A stretch of 64,000 nt of DNA, from positions 4,340,001-4,404,000 of the forward strand of contig NZ_CP014943.1 in NCBI RefSeq assembly GCF_002077175.1, written 5' to 3'. The first letter of the stretch is position 1, and the number at the start of each line of letters is the position of its first letter. Origin of the DNA: Colwellia sp. PAMC 21821 (GTDB taxonomy: Bacteria > Pseudomonadota > Gammaproteobacteria > Enterobacterales > Alteromonadaceae). The notes below the pieces were generated by a model that ran no database searches, was not told the origin of the DNA, and saw only the letters and a program-made list of their open reading frames with translations. Both the position numbers and the translations under genes were made by a program. Below, piece by piece: positions 36,564 to 45,114 of this stretch.

Positions 36564-37400
36564 GTGATACTGATGTGTCGCGTATTGGGTGTAAGAAGTA
36601 ACAACTATTATAGTTATCAAAAAAGAAAGGCTCAAAAGCCCATTGATACAACGCATCAAGAGATGTTGGAATGGGTAAAAGACATCGCTAAGTTTAGCGA
36701 CAATACTTATGGCGCAAGACGTATTCAAAAATCCTTAAATGCACTTAGTTACCCTGTTAGCCGCAGAAAAACAGCGCAGTTAATGAAAGAGGCGAATGTT
36801 TGGGTGCGTTATAAGAAAAAATATAAAGCAACGACAAATAGCGAACACAACAAGCCCATTTATGCGAACGAACTTGAGCAAAACTTTGATGTTCAACAAC
36901 CTGATCAAGCGTGGGTGCAAGATATTACCTACATCTGGACTTCAGAAGGCTGGCTATATTTGGCGATAGTAATCGACCTATACTCGCGTAAAGTTGTTGG
37001 TTGGAGCATGGGCACACGGATGAAAGCTCAACTTGTTTGTGATGCGCTCACGATGGCAATGTGGCAACGAAAACCTAAGGCAGGATTGATAGTACATTCA
37101 GATCAAGGCGTTCAATATGCGAGTCATCAATATAGGCGAATACTCAGGTTACATGGCTTTGTGGGCAGCATGAGTAAGAAAGGTTGCTGCTGGGATAATG
37201 CGGTAGCAGAGAGCTTCTTTGGTAGCTTAAAACAAGAGCGCGTACATTGGCGTAACTATCAAACCCGTTATGACGCTCAACAAGATGTGATGAACTACAT
37301 AACGATGTGGTACAACAGCAACCGATTGCACTCATATCTGGGCTACCAAAGTCCAAATGTGTATGAAGGCAAAGAAAGAGAATTGAAAAAGGTAGCTTAA
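36564..37400 (+). CDS. IS3-family transposase OrfB (DDE integrase core)
   Basis: A 278-residue retroviral-type DDE integrase: an N-terminal HTH_21 region (YGARRIQKSLNALSYPVSRR) and the core with D in WVQDITYI, D in HSDQGVQY and E in AVAESFFGSLKQE, 35 residues after the second D as in the DD(35)E family. The frame is open upstream to about 36483, so the main product is the OrfAB fusion through -1 slippage at 36486-36492; the start listed here is only the first possible one for a separate OrfB. Confidence 0.92.
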   Translation: MILMCRVLGVRSNNYYSYQKRKAQKPIDTTHQEMLEWVKDIAKFSDNTYGARRIQKSLNALSYPVSRRKTAQLMKEANVWVRYKKKYKATTNSEHNKPIYANELEQNFDVQQPDQAWVQDITYIWTSEGWLYLAIVIDLYSRKVVGWSMGTRMKAQLVCDALTMAMWQRKPKAGLIVHSDQGVQYASHQYRRILRLHGFVGSMSKKGCCWDNAVAESFFGSLKQERVHWRNYQTRYDAQQDVMNYITMWYNSNRLHSYLGYQSPNVYEGKERELKKVA

Positions 37401-37404
37401 CGAA

Positions 37405-37441
37405 CTTAACTGGGGTGTCTGAATTTAGTTGACCAGGTCAA
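37405..37441 (-). repeat. Right terminal inverted repeat of the IS3-family element
   Basis: Partner of 36168-36204. The orfB stop ends just 5 bp before it. Confidence 0.85.
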
Positions 37442-37519
37442 ATATTGCAGAAACCCATATAATTACTCTAGTTTGTATTTTATAAACGAATTCCCAACAA
37501 CTTTACATTGAGATTTACT

Positions 37520-37966
37520 ATGTCTGATTCATCTATTCTAATAGTTTGTGCTAATTGCTGTACTAAAAATCGATTAGCTAGCGGAAAACTTAACGATAAG
37601 CCCGTATGTGGCAAGTGCGGTAAAGCTGTGCTTTCTTCAAAACCTATTGTGGGTAGCGATAACAACTTTAGCCGTTTTGTCACAGGTAATGGTTTACCCG
37701 TGGTGGTCGACTTTTGGGCTGAGTGGTGTGGGCCATGCAAACAATTTGCCCCTACCTATGAACAGGTTGCCGGTGAAATGTTTACCCAGGCTTGCTTTGT
37801 GAAGTTAGATACTGAACATAACCAACAAACCGCTGGTGGCTATAATATTCGCTCAATTCCTACGTTAATGATCTTTCATCACGGCAAAGAAATTGCGCGT
37901 ATGTCAGGTGCTTTACCTAAAGCTCAATTTAAACAATGGCTAACTGAAAATTTACCTGCGGTTTGA
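37520..37966 (+). CDS. trxC: Thioredoxin 2 with N-terminal zinc finger
   Basis: A 148-residue TrxC: cytosolic disulfide reductase acting in oxidative stress defence. The N-terminal zinc domain has two cysteine pairs (VCANC and VCGKCG, about residues 10-33) and the thioredoxin active site is WCGPCK (C70, C73), followed by the cis-Pro region SIPTLMIF. The ATG at 37520 gives the normal N-terminus MSDSSILIVC. The IS3 element lies directly upstream and may have replaced or supplied promoter elements. Confidence 0.94.
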   Translation: MSDSSILIVCANCCTKNRLASGKLNDKPVCGKCGKAVLSSKPIVGSDNNFSRFVTGNGLPVVVDFWAEWCGPCKQFAPTYEQVAGEMFTQACFVKLDTEHNQQTAGGYNIRSIPTLMIFHHGKEIARMSGALPKAQFKQWLTENLPAV

Positions 37967-38616
37967 AAGCCGAACAAAGCTTCATAACAAGTGAAACAAC
38001 TCGTTAAGATAAATAACAAAAAAGGATTTTCGATTTCAGTACTGTACTGAAAAATTGCAGGTATTAATTATACATAGGTTGATAATAATTGGGTTATACC
38101 CGCCTCATTTATTATCTGAACACATATTCTTTTATCAATTATCGACTGATACATTATTTATTTAATTACTTTAGCTACACTGATACAGCCTTTAAAAATA
38201 ACAACTCAGTAATCAAATTAGAATTAATATATGCGGCTAGCTCAAGTTATCATATTTTTGCTATTCATTTTATCTGTTTAAATAACTTTAATTGTGATCG
38301 TTTTATATCATCAATATCGTATGCTTTTGTTTCTTATCGTTTCTAGCATTCATCATATAATTTAAGCAATAAAAATATGTGGGCCTAATTTCTATTTTTG
38401 GTAGCATAATTAAACCAAATAAAGATAGAATGTAACTGATTTTTAATAAATTGTGGAATAGATTTTTTATTAAGAAATATCGCAATCGATATAACTAAAT
38501 ATTAAACAACTTCATTTACTTTTTCTCAAGCGTAAATAAAGTTAGATGTAACCTGATTTACTAATAAGTAAATCAGCAATATCTTTTAGATGGAACTGTA
38601 GTTACAGAGATCAATT
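37967..38616. other. Long AT-rich intergenic region
   Basis: About 650 bp with very high A+T. A possible plus-strand ORF of 85 codons (38089-38346) has Tyr/Asn/Ile-rich composition typical of random AT-rich sequence and no clear ribosome-binding site, so I do not call it. No hairpin with T-run was noted. Confidence 0.5.
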
Positions 38617-39423
38617 ATGAACATTTACTTACGCAATAACATTCAAATTATAGGCAAGGGTCCAATAGTAATGCTGTTCTCACATGGTTTTGGCTGTGAC
38701 CAAAATATGTGGCGATATATCACCCCTGCATTTTTAGAAAGTTACACTGTAGTGTTATTTGACCTCGTGGGTAGCGGGAAATCAGATCTATCTGCCTACG
38801 ATTTTGAAAAATATAGTACGCTGCACAAATATGCCGAAGATATAATAGAAATTATTGATGCGGTTTCAGACAAGCCAGTTATTTTTGTTGGCCACTCTGT
38901 GAGTACTGTAATCGGTTTGCTAGCCTCCATTAAAGCTCCCGAAAAGTTTCAGTGCCAAATTATGATCAGTCCATCACCTTGCTACATAAATGTAGATGAC
39001 TATATAGGCGGTTTTTCACGCGCTGATGTTGAAGAATTATGTGATACCATTGACAGTAATTATTTAGGTTGGTCTAGCAGTATGGCACCAACAATTATGG
39101 GAGCTCCAGACCAGCCAGAGTTAGCGGTTGAGCTGACCAATAGTTTTTGCAGAACCGATCCAAAAATATCTAAACATTTTGCCCGAGTGACTTTTCTATC
39201 TGACCATAGAGACGCCTTATCACAAACCACCACACCGACATTAATTCTTCAATGTAACGAAGATTTTATAGCGCCTTGTACCGTGGGTGAATACATGAAA
39301 AAAACAATGTCAAAAGCGGAGATGTATATTATCGATAATGTCGGCCATTGCCCACACCTTAGTTCTCCTAATGCAAGTATAAAAGCTATCCAGAACTATT
39401 TAAAAAACAACCAAAATTTATGA
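38617..39423 (+). CDS. RsbQ-like alpha/beta hydrolase (KAI2/D14 family)
   Basis: A 268-residue alpha/beta hydrolase close to Bacillus RsbQ in length and layout. The oxyanion/opening motif is SHGFGCDQNMW, the nucleophile S94 lies in GHSVS, the acid D216 in CNEDFIAP and the base H244 in NVGHCPHLS, close to RsbQ S96-D219-H247. In Bacillus RsbQ is needed to activate the PAS phosphatase RsbP in energy stress; plant relatives are karrikin/strigolactone receptors. Here the stop overlaps the start of a PAS hybrid kinase by 4 bp (ATGA), suggesting that the hydrolase makes or delivers a ligand for that kinase (inference). Confidence 0.88.
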   Translation: MNIYLRNNIQIIGKGPIVMLFSHGFGCDQNMWRYITPAFLESYTVVLFDLVGSGKSDLSAYDFEKYSTLHKYAEDIIEIIDAVSDKPVIFVGHSVSTVIGLLASIKAPEKFQCQIMISPSPCYINVDDYIGGFSRADVEELCDTIDSNYLGWSSSMAPTIMGAPDQPELAVELTNSFCRTDPKISKHFARVTFLSDHRDALSQTTTPTLILQCNEDFIAPCTVGEYMKKTMSKAEMYIIDNVGHCPHLSSPNASIKAIQNYLKNNQNL

Positions 39424-41399
39424 CTATAATGGATACTATACCTGATCTTGACTCGTCATTTGAATTTGCTGCCTGCGGCTTAGTTACAACTGAGGTTAAT
39501 GGCACCATTCGTAGGGCTAATTCTACCTTCTGTAATTGGCTTGGTTTTAGTACCGATGAGTTAATTGAAAATAAAAAACTCCATGAGTTATTTACGATTG
39601 GAGGACGTTTTTTTCATCATACTCATTTATCACCGTTACTTGAAATGCAGGGTTCTGTGACAGAAGTTCAGATGGATTTGATCGGAAAAAAAGGCATAGT
39701 AGTTCCCATGCTGATTAATATTGTTCGGCAAGAACACGGAACTGGCCACTATGACCAATTGGCTTTTTTCATGGCTACTGATCGAAAGAAATTTGAAAGT
39801 GAATTAATTTTTGCTCGAAAATCTGCTGAAGAATCTTTAGTTTCTTTAAATGACACAAAAAAAGAACTACAAGAAAACCGAGACTTTTTAAGTATTGCCA
39901 TTCGCAGCGCGCGTATGAGCGTTTGGTCACAACATATAGGTACTAATCGAGTATGGTGGAACCCTGAACTTGAGAAGTTAACAGGGCTGACTGATAATGA
40001 GTATTGGGGCACTTCAGAGGATTTTTACAACTTAATACACAAAGATGACCGTAACATTTTTACTGCTAAATTAAACAAAGCCATCAAGACAAAATCAGAC
40101 TACAATATTCAATTTAGGTTACAAAGTACGGCAGGATGTTGGCTAACAGCAGAGAGTAGAGGGCGTGCCATCTACTCTGAAGCAGGGGTGGCAATTTCAA
40201 TTTTCGGTATTGTCATTGATATATCAGAACGTAAAGAAGCAGAAAGAAAGCTACGCGACTTAAATCAACAATTATACACTGCTGATCGTCGTAAAGATGA
40301 ATTTTTAGCCACTCTTGGTCACGAGCTTCGCAACCCGTTAGCACCGATGCAAAATGTATTAGAAATCATGCGCCTTAAAAAATCTAAGGATTCGTTTATA
40401 CAATGGTCGAGTAAAATGATCGAACGCCATGTGGTTCAGATGACTCACCTAGTCGATGATTTAATGGAAACGTCGCGCATATCTCAAGGTATTATGGTGC
40501 TACGAAAACGACAAATTGATTTGGTAGAATTAGTACAAGTTGCAATAGAATCGTCACAAACTTTAATACAAGAATCCAACCAAATTTTAACGATAAAAAG
40601 CCCCAACACACCAATTATTATAGATGCAGATTCAACCAGAATTATCCAGATTATTTCTAACTTGCTAACGAATGCTGTAAAATACACATCAGACGCAGGT
40701 AAAATATGTTTGAGCGTTTACCAAGACGGAGATGAAGCCGTTTTGTCTGTTCTTGATTCTGGTATCGGCATTCCAGCAGATGAACTTTCTAACGTATTTA
40801 ATATGTTCTCCCAACTTACTCCTGCACTAGAACGCTCGCAAGGCGGTTTAGGGATTGGTCTTGCGCTTGTACAAGGTTTAGTTAAGTTACATGGTGGATC
40901 TATTGTGGCTCATAGTGAAGGTGAAGAAAAAGGTAGTGAGTTTATCGTCCGATTACCCATTTCTCATGCACCCATTGAAATTAAGTCGATTATTGAAAAA
41001 GACACTCCTTCATTAGCAGATAACAAACGCATTTTAGTGATTGACGATAATGTTGATGCCACTGACAGTTTGTCATTGCTATTGGAATATAGTGGCCACA
41101 CAACTGACAAGGCATACGATGGAATGAGCGGGTTTAAAATCGCAGAAGAGTTTAAACCAGAAATAATTTTATTGGATATTGGACTTCCTGATATTAATGG
41201 TTATGAAGTTGCACAAATGGTCCGTCAAGCACCTTGGGGCAAAACAATATACTTGATAGCGACAACGGGGTGGGGACAAGATAAAGATAAACAATTAGCA
41301 ATAGATGCTGGTTTTGACAAGCACCTGACTAAACCTATTAACTTTCAAGAATTAAATTCTTTGCTACATACTATAGTGGCTAAAGATATAAAACTTTAA
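39420..41399 (+). CDS. PAS-PAS hybrid histidine kinase with C-terminal receiver
   Basis: A 659-residue cytosolic sensor. Domains in order: PAS 1 (about 10-105, with the TIGGRFFHHTHLSPLLEMQGSV segment seen in RsbP-type phosphatases), a short coiled coil (about 122-152), PAS 2/PAC (about 155-275), HisKA with H301 (LGHELRNPLAP), HATPase (N-box SNLLTNAVKYT; DSGIGIP; GGLGIGLALV), and a receiver with D586 (IILLDIGLPD) and K638. No membrane segment. No output domain is present, so it must pass phosphate to another protein. Translational coupling with the RsbQ-like gene implies that PAS 1 is the input for the hydrolase. Confidence 0.9.
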   Translation: MTIMDTIPDLDSSFEFAACGLVTTEVNGTIRRANSTFCNWLGFSTDELIENKKLHELFTIGGRFFHHTHLSPLLEMQGSVTEVQMDLIGKKGIVVPMLINIVRQEHGTGHYDQLAFFMATDRKKFESELIFARKSAEESLVSLNDTKKELQENRDFLSIAIRSARMSVWSQHIGTNRVWWNPELEKLTGLTDNEYWGTSEDFYNLIHKDDRNIFTAKLNKAIKTKSDYNIQFRLQSTAGCWLTAESRGRAIYSEAGVAISIFGIVIDISERKEAERKLRDLNQQLYTADRRKDEFLATLGHELRNPLAPMQNVLEIMRLKKSKDSFIQWSSKMIERHVVQMTHLVDDLMETSRISQGIMVLRKRQIDLVELVQVAIESSQTLIQESNQILTIKSPNTPIIIDADSTRIIQIISNLLTNAVKYTSDAGKICLSVYQDGDEAVLSVLDSGIGIPADELSNVFNMFSQLTPALERSQGGLGIGLALVQGLVKLHGGSIVAHSEGEEKGSEFIVRLPISHAPIEIKSIIEKDTPSLADNKRILVIDDNVDATDSLSLLLEYSGHTTDKAYDGMSGFKIAEEFKPEIILLDIGLPDINGYEVAQMVRQAPWGKTIYLIATTGWGQDKDKQLAIDAGFDKHLTKPINFQELNSLLHTIVAKDIKL

Positions 41400-41407
41400 T
41401 ACCACCA

Positions 41408-41445
41408 TTGCAACGCTACAGAGACACCAATCTAAAGCGTTGCAA
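41408..41445. repeat. Inverted repeat, 10 bp perfect arms
   Basis: TTGCAACGCT (41408-41417) and AGCGTTGCAA (41436-41445) with an 18-nt spacer, 8 bp after the hybrid-kinase stop. It could be a weak terminator, though no T-run follows. Confidence 0.65.
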
Positions 41446-41713
41446 CTTATGCTAATCTCAATGGCTATGTATCAGATAAGTGTTGCTGAGAAAAAATTAT
41501 TGCTCATAAACACCCTTTTATAATGGCTTTAAACGATTAACCAGCCCGATAAGTAATATAAGTTAACGTAGTAACTTAAGGACGTAACCTCAATTAATTA
41601 CGATATAGCTAATCTCAATTATACAAATCAATAATTTTATTCTATGCCTTGACCTATTTAAAACTAGAACATTGAATTAACGTTATTTGTATTACTTTCT
41701 AGTTGGAATAGAG

Positions 41714-41747
41714 TAACAACAATAAAACACTTTATTTATTGTTGTTA
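41714..41747. repeat. Inverted repeat, 13 bp perfect arms
   Basis: TAACAACAATAAA (41714-41726) and TTTATTGTTGTTA (41735-41747) with an 8-nt spacer, between the convergent kinase (+) and oligopeptidase (-) genes. AT-rich and without a clear T-run; terminator or protein site cannot be told apart. The remainder of 41400-41806 shows nothing else. Confidence 0.7.
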
Positions 41748-41806
41748 TGCACACTTAAAATATATTATTTTGTGGATGACAACTTTAATCATATTATCAA
41801 TTTACT

Positions 41807-43930
41807 CTACTTTGGAAGCAAAGAGATAAAAAAGCTCATTTCCAAAGCTTTCTCTCTTAAGCTTTTAAAACGTCCTGATGCACCGCCATGTCCGGCTTCC
41901 ATATCGGTTTTAAATAATAATAGGTTATCGTCTATTTTAAATTCTCGTAGTTTTGCTACCCATTTCATTGGCTCAAAGTATTGTACTTGAGAATCATGTA
42001 ATCCGGTGGTTACCAGTATATTTGGGTAGTGTTGCGCCGTGATATTATCAATTGGCGAGTACGATAAAATATCTTGGTAGGCTTGCGCTTCATTCGGATT
42101 GCCCCATTCGTCATATTCGTTTGTCGTTAGCGGTATGGTTTCATCGAGCATTGTGGTTAATACGTCTAGAAATGGTACATGTGCGCCAATACCCAAATAC
42201 AATTCAGGTGCTTGGTTTACTATCGCGCCCATTAATAAACCGCCAGCGCTGCCGCCAGAGGCGAATATTTTATCTTTTGCGCCATAACCTTGTGCAACTA
42301 ATGCTTTTGTTACGTCAATAAAGTCATTAAAGGTGTTTTGCTTATGTGCCATTTTTCCATTGTCGTACCATGCTCTGCCTAACATTTCTGAGCCACGCAC
42401 ATGAGCAATAACATAAACAAAACCACGGTCGAGTAAACTTAAGGTTTGACTTGAGAAGTTAGGATCTATAGTAATACCGTAGGCACCATAACCGTATTGT
42501 AGCAGGGGATTAGTACCATCTTTTTTGAAGCTGTCGCTGCGATAAACAAGCGATACAGGAACCTCAACACCATCACGTGCGGTGATGAATAGTCGCTCTG
42601 ATTGATAATCTTCTTTGTTAAATTCACCTAATACTTTTTGTTGTTTAAGCAGCTTACGCTCACCTGTTGCTAAGTCGAATTCAAATAAAGAGCCCGGTGT
42701 TGTTAAGCTTGAATAATATAACCGTGCGACTGTGCTTTCTGGCTCTGGGTTGTCTCCAAGGCAAGCGAAATAGCACGGATCGTCGAACGATAATGGGTAA
42801 TGCTGACCAGCATTGTTGCCTTTAGTGGTATGAACAATAAAGCGAATTTGACCGTTTTCTCTTTCGGTGATGACAATAAAATTATGAAATATCTCTATGC
42901 CTTCAAGTAGTACATTGTTTCTATGAGGAATAACTTCTTGCCAGTTATGCATGTCAGCAACTTGATCAGCCGCAACTTTCATTAATTTGAAGTTTTTAGC
43001 TTGATGATTACTGACAATATAGAAATAGTCGCCCATTTTATCTGCGTGATATTCGTGTGCTTCCTGATAAGGCACTAAGTCAATAAATTCGCCATTAGGC
43101 TCGTCAGCACTCATTGCTAAGCAATGTGATGATTCAGTAGCGTGTAAACAAATATAAATTTTCGACTCGTCTCGGCTTTTATCTAAACTTATGTAAAAAC
43201 TATGATCGTTTTCTTCATAAACCAAAACATCGTCAGCTTGTACGGAGCCTAACTTATGTCTATAAACTTGTGTACCTAATAACGTGTCTAGATCTTTTTT
43301 TACGTAAAATACCGTTTGATTATCATTAGCCCAAACAATTTGTCCTTCGGTTTCAAGGAGAACATCGGTTAAATAAGCTTCGGCTGAGTTTGCGTCTTGA
43401 TTTAAGTCTTTAAAGTTAATGGTATAAATACGGCGGCTGTCAGTATCTTCCGATATGGTCATAAGTTGATCATTAGGACTAATTGATACATCACCTAAAT
43501 CATAAAATTCATGATTTTCGGCACGGGCATTAACATCTAATATCAGCGTTTTATTCTCACCCGTAAAGCTTGTTGCGCGGTAAAAATTTGAGAATTCTTG
43601 CTCACCATTTATTTCGCTGTGATACCAATATTTACCGTCCTTTGCTGGTACGGTATTATCGTCTTTTACTATGCGTGCTTTAAGTTCTTGAAAAAGCGCT
43701 TCTTGTAGCGGTTGTTGTTCTGCCAATATCGCATCAGCATAACTATTTTCAGCATTTAGGTGTGCCAGTATTTTTTCATCGCTACGCTGGTCATCACGCA
43801 TCCAATAATAATTATCAATACGTTGATGATTGTGTATTGTCATTTTATGGGGGATTTTATTAGCGATTGGTGCAGCAATGTTTTTGTTCGATGTATCTGA
43901 CGGATCTGAAATAAATGAAGATGTTGGCAC
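41807..43930 (-). CDS. ptrB: Oligopeptidase B (S9A family)
   Basis: A 707-residue serine oligopeptidase that cuts short peptides after Arg and Lys. The N-terminal beta-propeller starts after the DDY-like NYYWMRDD motif; the catalytic domain has the nucleophile in GGSAGGLLMG, PFLDVLTTMLD, the acidic GLHDSQVQYFEP region and the base in EAGHGGASGR. Length fits E. coli PtrB (686). The start is a GTG at 43930 with AGGAG six bases before. The start codon lies inside a small GCACTTAGTGC palindrome and an intrinsic terminator-like hairpin lies about 35 bp upstream. Cytosolic. Confidence 0.93.
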   Translation of the reverse strand: MPTSSFISDPSDTSNKNIAAPIANKIPHKMTIHNHQRIDNYYWMRDDQRSDEKILAHLNAENSYADAILAEQQPLQEALFQELKARIVKDDNTVPAKDGKYWYHSEINGEQEFSNFYRATSFTGENKTLILDVNARAENHEFYDLGDVSISPNDQLMTISEDTDSRRIYTINFKDLNQDANSAEAYLTDVLLETEGQIVWANDNQTVFYVKKDLDTLLGTQVYRHKLGSVQADDVLVYEENDHSFYISLDKSRDESKIYICLHATESSHCLAMSADEPNGEFIDLVPYQEAHEYHADKMGDYFYIVSNHQAKNFKLMKVAADQVADMHNWQEVIPHRNNVLLEGIEIFHNFIVITERENGQIRFIVHTTKGNNAGQHYPLSFDDPCYFACLGDNPEPESTVARLYYSSLTTPGSLFEFDLATGERKLLKQQKVLGEFNKEDYQSERLFITARDGVEVPVSLVYRSDSFKKDGTNPLLQYGYGAYGITIDPNFSSQTLSLLDRGFVYVIAHVRGSEMLGRAWYDNGKMAHKQNTFNDFIDVTKALVAQGYGAKDKIFASGGSAGGLLMGAIVNQAPELYLGIGAHVPFLDVLTTMLDETIPLTTNEYDEWGNPNEAQAYQDILSYSPIDNITAQHYPNILVTTGLHDSQVQYFEPMKWVAKLREFKIDDNLLLFKTDMEAGHGGASGRFKSLREKALEMSFFISLLPK

Positions 43931-43966
43931 TAAGTGCTCCTAGGTAACTTATGAGGTGAATACTAA

Positions 43967-43997
43967 AAAAGCTAGATAAACAGTTTATCTAGCTTTT
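43967..43997. terminator. Terminator-like hairpin in the ptrB upstream region
   Basis: Perfect inverted repeat AAAAGCTAGATAAAC/GTTTATCTAGCTTTT with a minimal loop; on the minus strand it is followed by a run of six Ts, on the plus strand by TTTTATT. It lies between two divergent genes (ptrB and mlaA), where a terminator is unexpected, 37 bp before the ptrB start. Confidence 0.8.
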
Positions 43998-44206
43998 ATT
44001 AATTAAGTTAGTTAATTATTAAATACAATGGATAAATTTATTTTTCCTGTAAACAACATTATAAATTTAATGGAACTGGTATAATCTTTTAAAATAACAA
44101 GTTAAAGTTAAATAAATACGGTATAAATTAACGTAATTTTACTTAGTGCCTACATTAACTGTTGTACACTAATTGCGTTACTTAAGAGCGTTACAGGAAA
44201 TTAATA

Positions 44207-45112
44207 ATGATAAGAATAAAACACAACGTGGGTTTGAACTTTACGCTACCTAATAAAAATGTTCTACAGTATGCATTGATAAGCGTATTGCTTACGTTAG
44301 GAGTAGGGTGTTCGACTGCTGACAACTTAGCTGAAGAACCAATACAGCCTGTAACTAACGAACAGCCATTAATGGGCCCTTATGAAATAGCCGCCGAACA
44401 AAACCTTCCTAGTGTCGTTAGTTACCAAGAACCTGAAGATTCACTACGTTTTATTAACGAACCTATTTTTAAATTTAACGATACAGTTTATCGCTATTTC
44501 TTAAGCCCATTAGCTAATGGCTATGAAACAGTTGTACCTGAGCCTGTTAATAACAGTATACGTAACTTTTTTTATAATTTACGTGAACCGCTTTATGCGG
44601 TGAACCACTTACTACAAGGGGAATTCTCTGAGTCGGGAAAAAGTATTTCACGTGTGCTGATAAATAGTACTGTTGGACTACTTGGTTTGTTTGATGCCGC
44701 GAATGGCCTAATGGAGCTTGAGCGTAATAAAACAACTTTTGGAGACACACTAGCCACTTATGGTGTTGGGCATGGTGTTTATCTTGTTTTACCATTACTT
44801 GGTCCATCTGATTTACGTGATACAGCATCATTAACCTTTAACTACTTTGCACATCCACTTAACTTTATCAACGACGAAGATGCTGCCACGCAGCTGTTAC
44901 TAGCCGACGGCATACAAGCACAAATACCTATTTTAGCTAAATATCCTGATGTATTAGCCGATGTTGAAAATCCTTATGAGTTTGTGCGCAATTTATATAT
45001 GCAAAACATACAGAGAGATGGACAAGCTCGCAGAAACGAAATTTTTAAAACCGAAATGCAAAAAAATCCTACATCGAAGTCAAATAAAACTATCAACCCG
45101 GTAGTGGAATAA
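44207..45112 (+). CDS. mlaA: MlaA (VacJ) family outer-membrane lipoprotein
   Basis: A 301-residue lipoprotein: signal with lipobox LGVGC (C35). MlaA family motifs include FINEPIFKFNDTVYRYFLSP, NFFYNLREPLYAVNHLLQG, SRVLINSTVGLLGLFD, TFGDTLATYGVGHGVYLVLP and PLLGPSDLRD. MlaA forms a channel in the outer membrane that removes misplaced phospholipids. The Mla ABC genes are not nearby; instead an MMPL-type exporter gene starts 2 bp after the stop. AGGAAA upstream supports the start. Confidence 0.92.
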   Translation: MIRIKHNVGLNFTLPNKNVLQYALISVLLTLGVGCSTADNLAEEPIQPVTNEQPLMGPYEIAAEQNLPSVVSYQEPEDSLRFINEPIFKFNDTVYRYFLSPLANGYETVVPEPVNNSIRNFFYNLREPLYAVNHLLQGEFSESGKSISRVLINSTVGLLGLFDAANGLMELERNKTTFGDTLATYGVGHGVYLVLPLLGPSDLRDTASLTFNYFAHPLNFINDEDAATQLLLADGIQAQIPILAKYPDVLADVENPYEFVRNLYMQNIQRDGQARRNEIFKTEMQKNPTSKSNKTINPVVE

Positions 45113-45114
45113 TT

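Larger units (their letters stand above)
36169..37440 (+). mobile_element. IS3-family insertion sequence, complete
   Basis: A 1272-bp element with TG...CA ends. Terminal inverted repeats of 37 bp (36168-36204 and 37405-37441) match at 27 positions, starting TTGAC and ending CAGTTAAG on the inner side. The target duplication is AAT on both sides (36166-36168 and 37441-37443), as expected for IS3. It carries orfA and orfB in overlapping frames with an A7 slippery run. No damage is visible, so it may be active. It sits in the trxC upstream region, about 80 bp before the start codon. Confidence 0.9.

Noticed and set aside
38089..38346. Plus-strand ORF of 85 codons
   Set aside because: Rich in Tyr, Asn, Ile and Phe as expected from AT-rich non-coding DNA, with no clear ribosome-binding site and no recognised motif.
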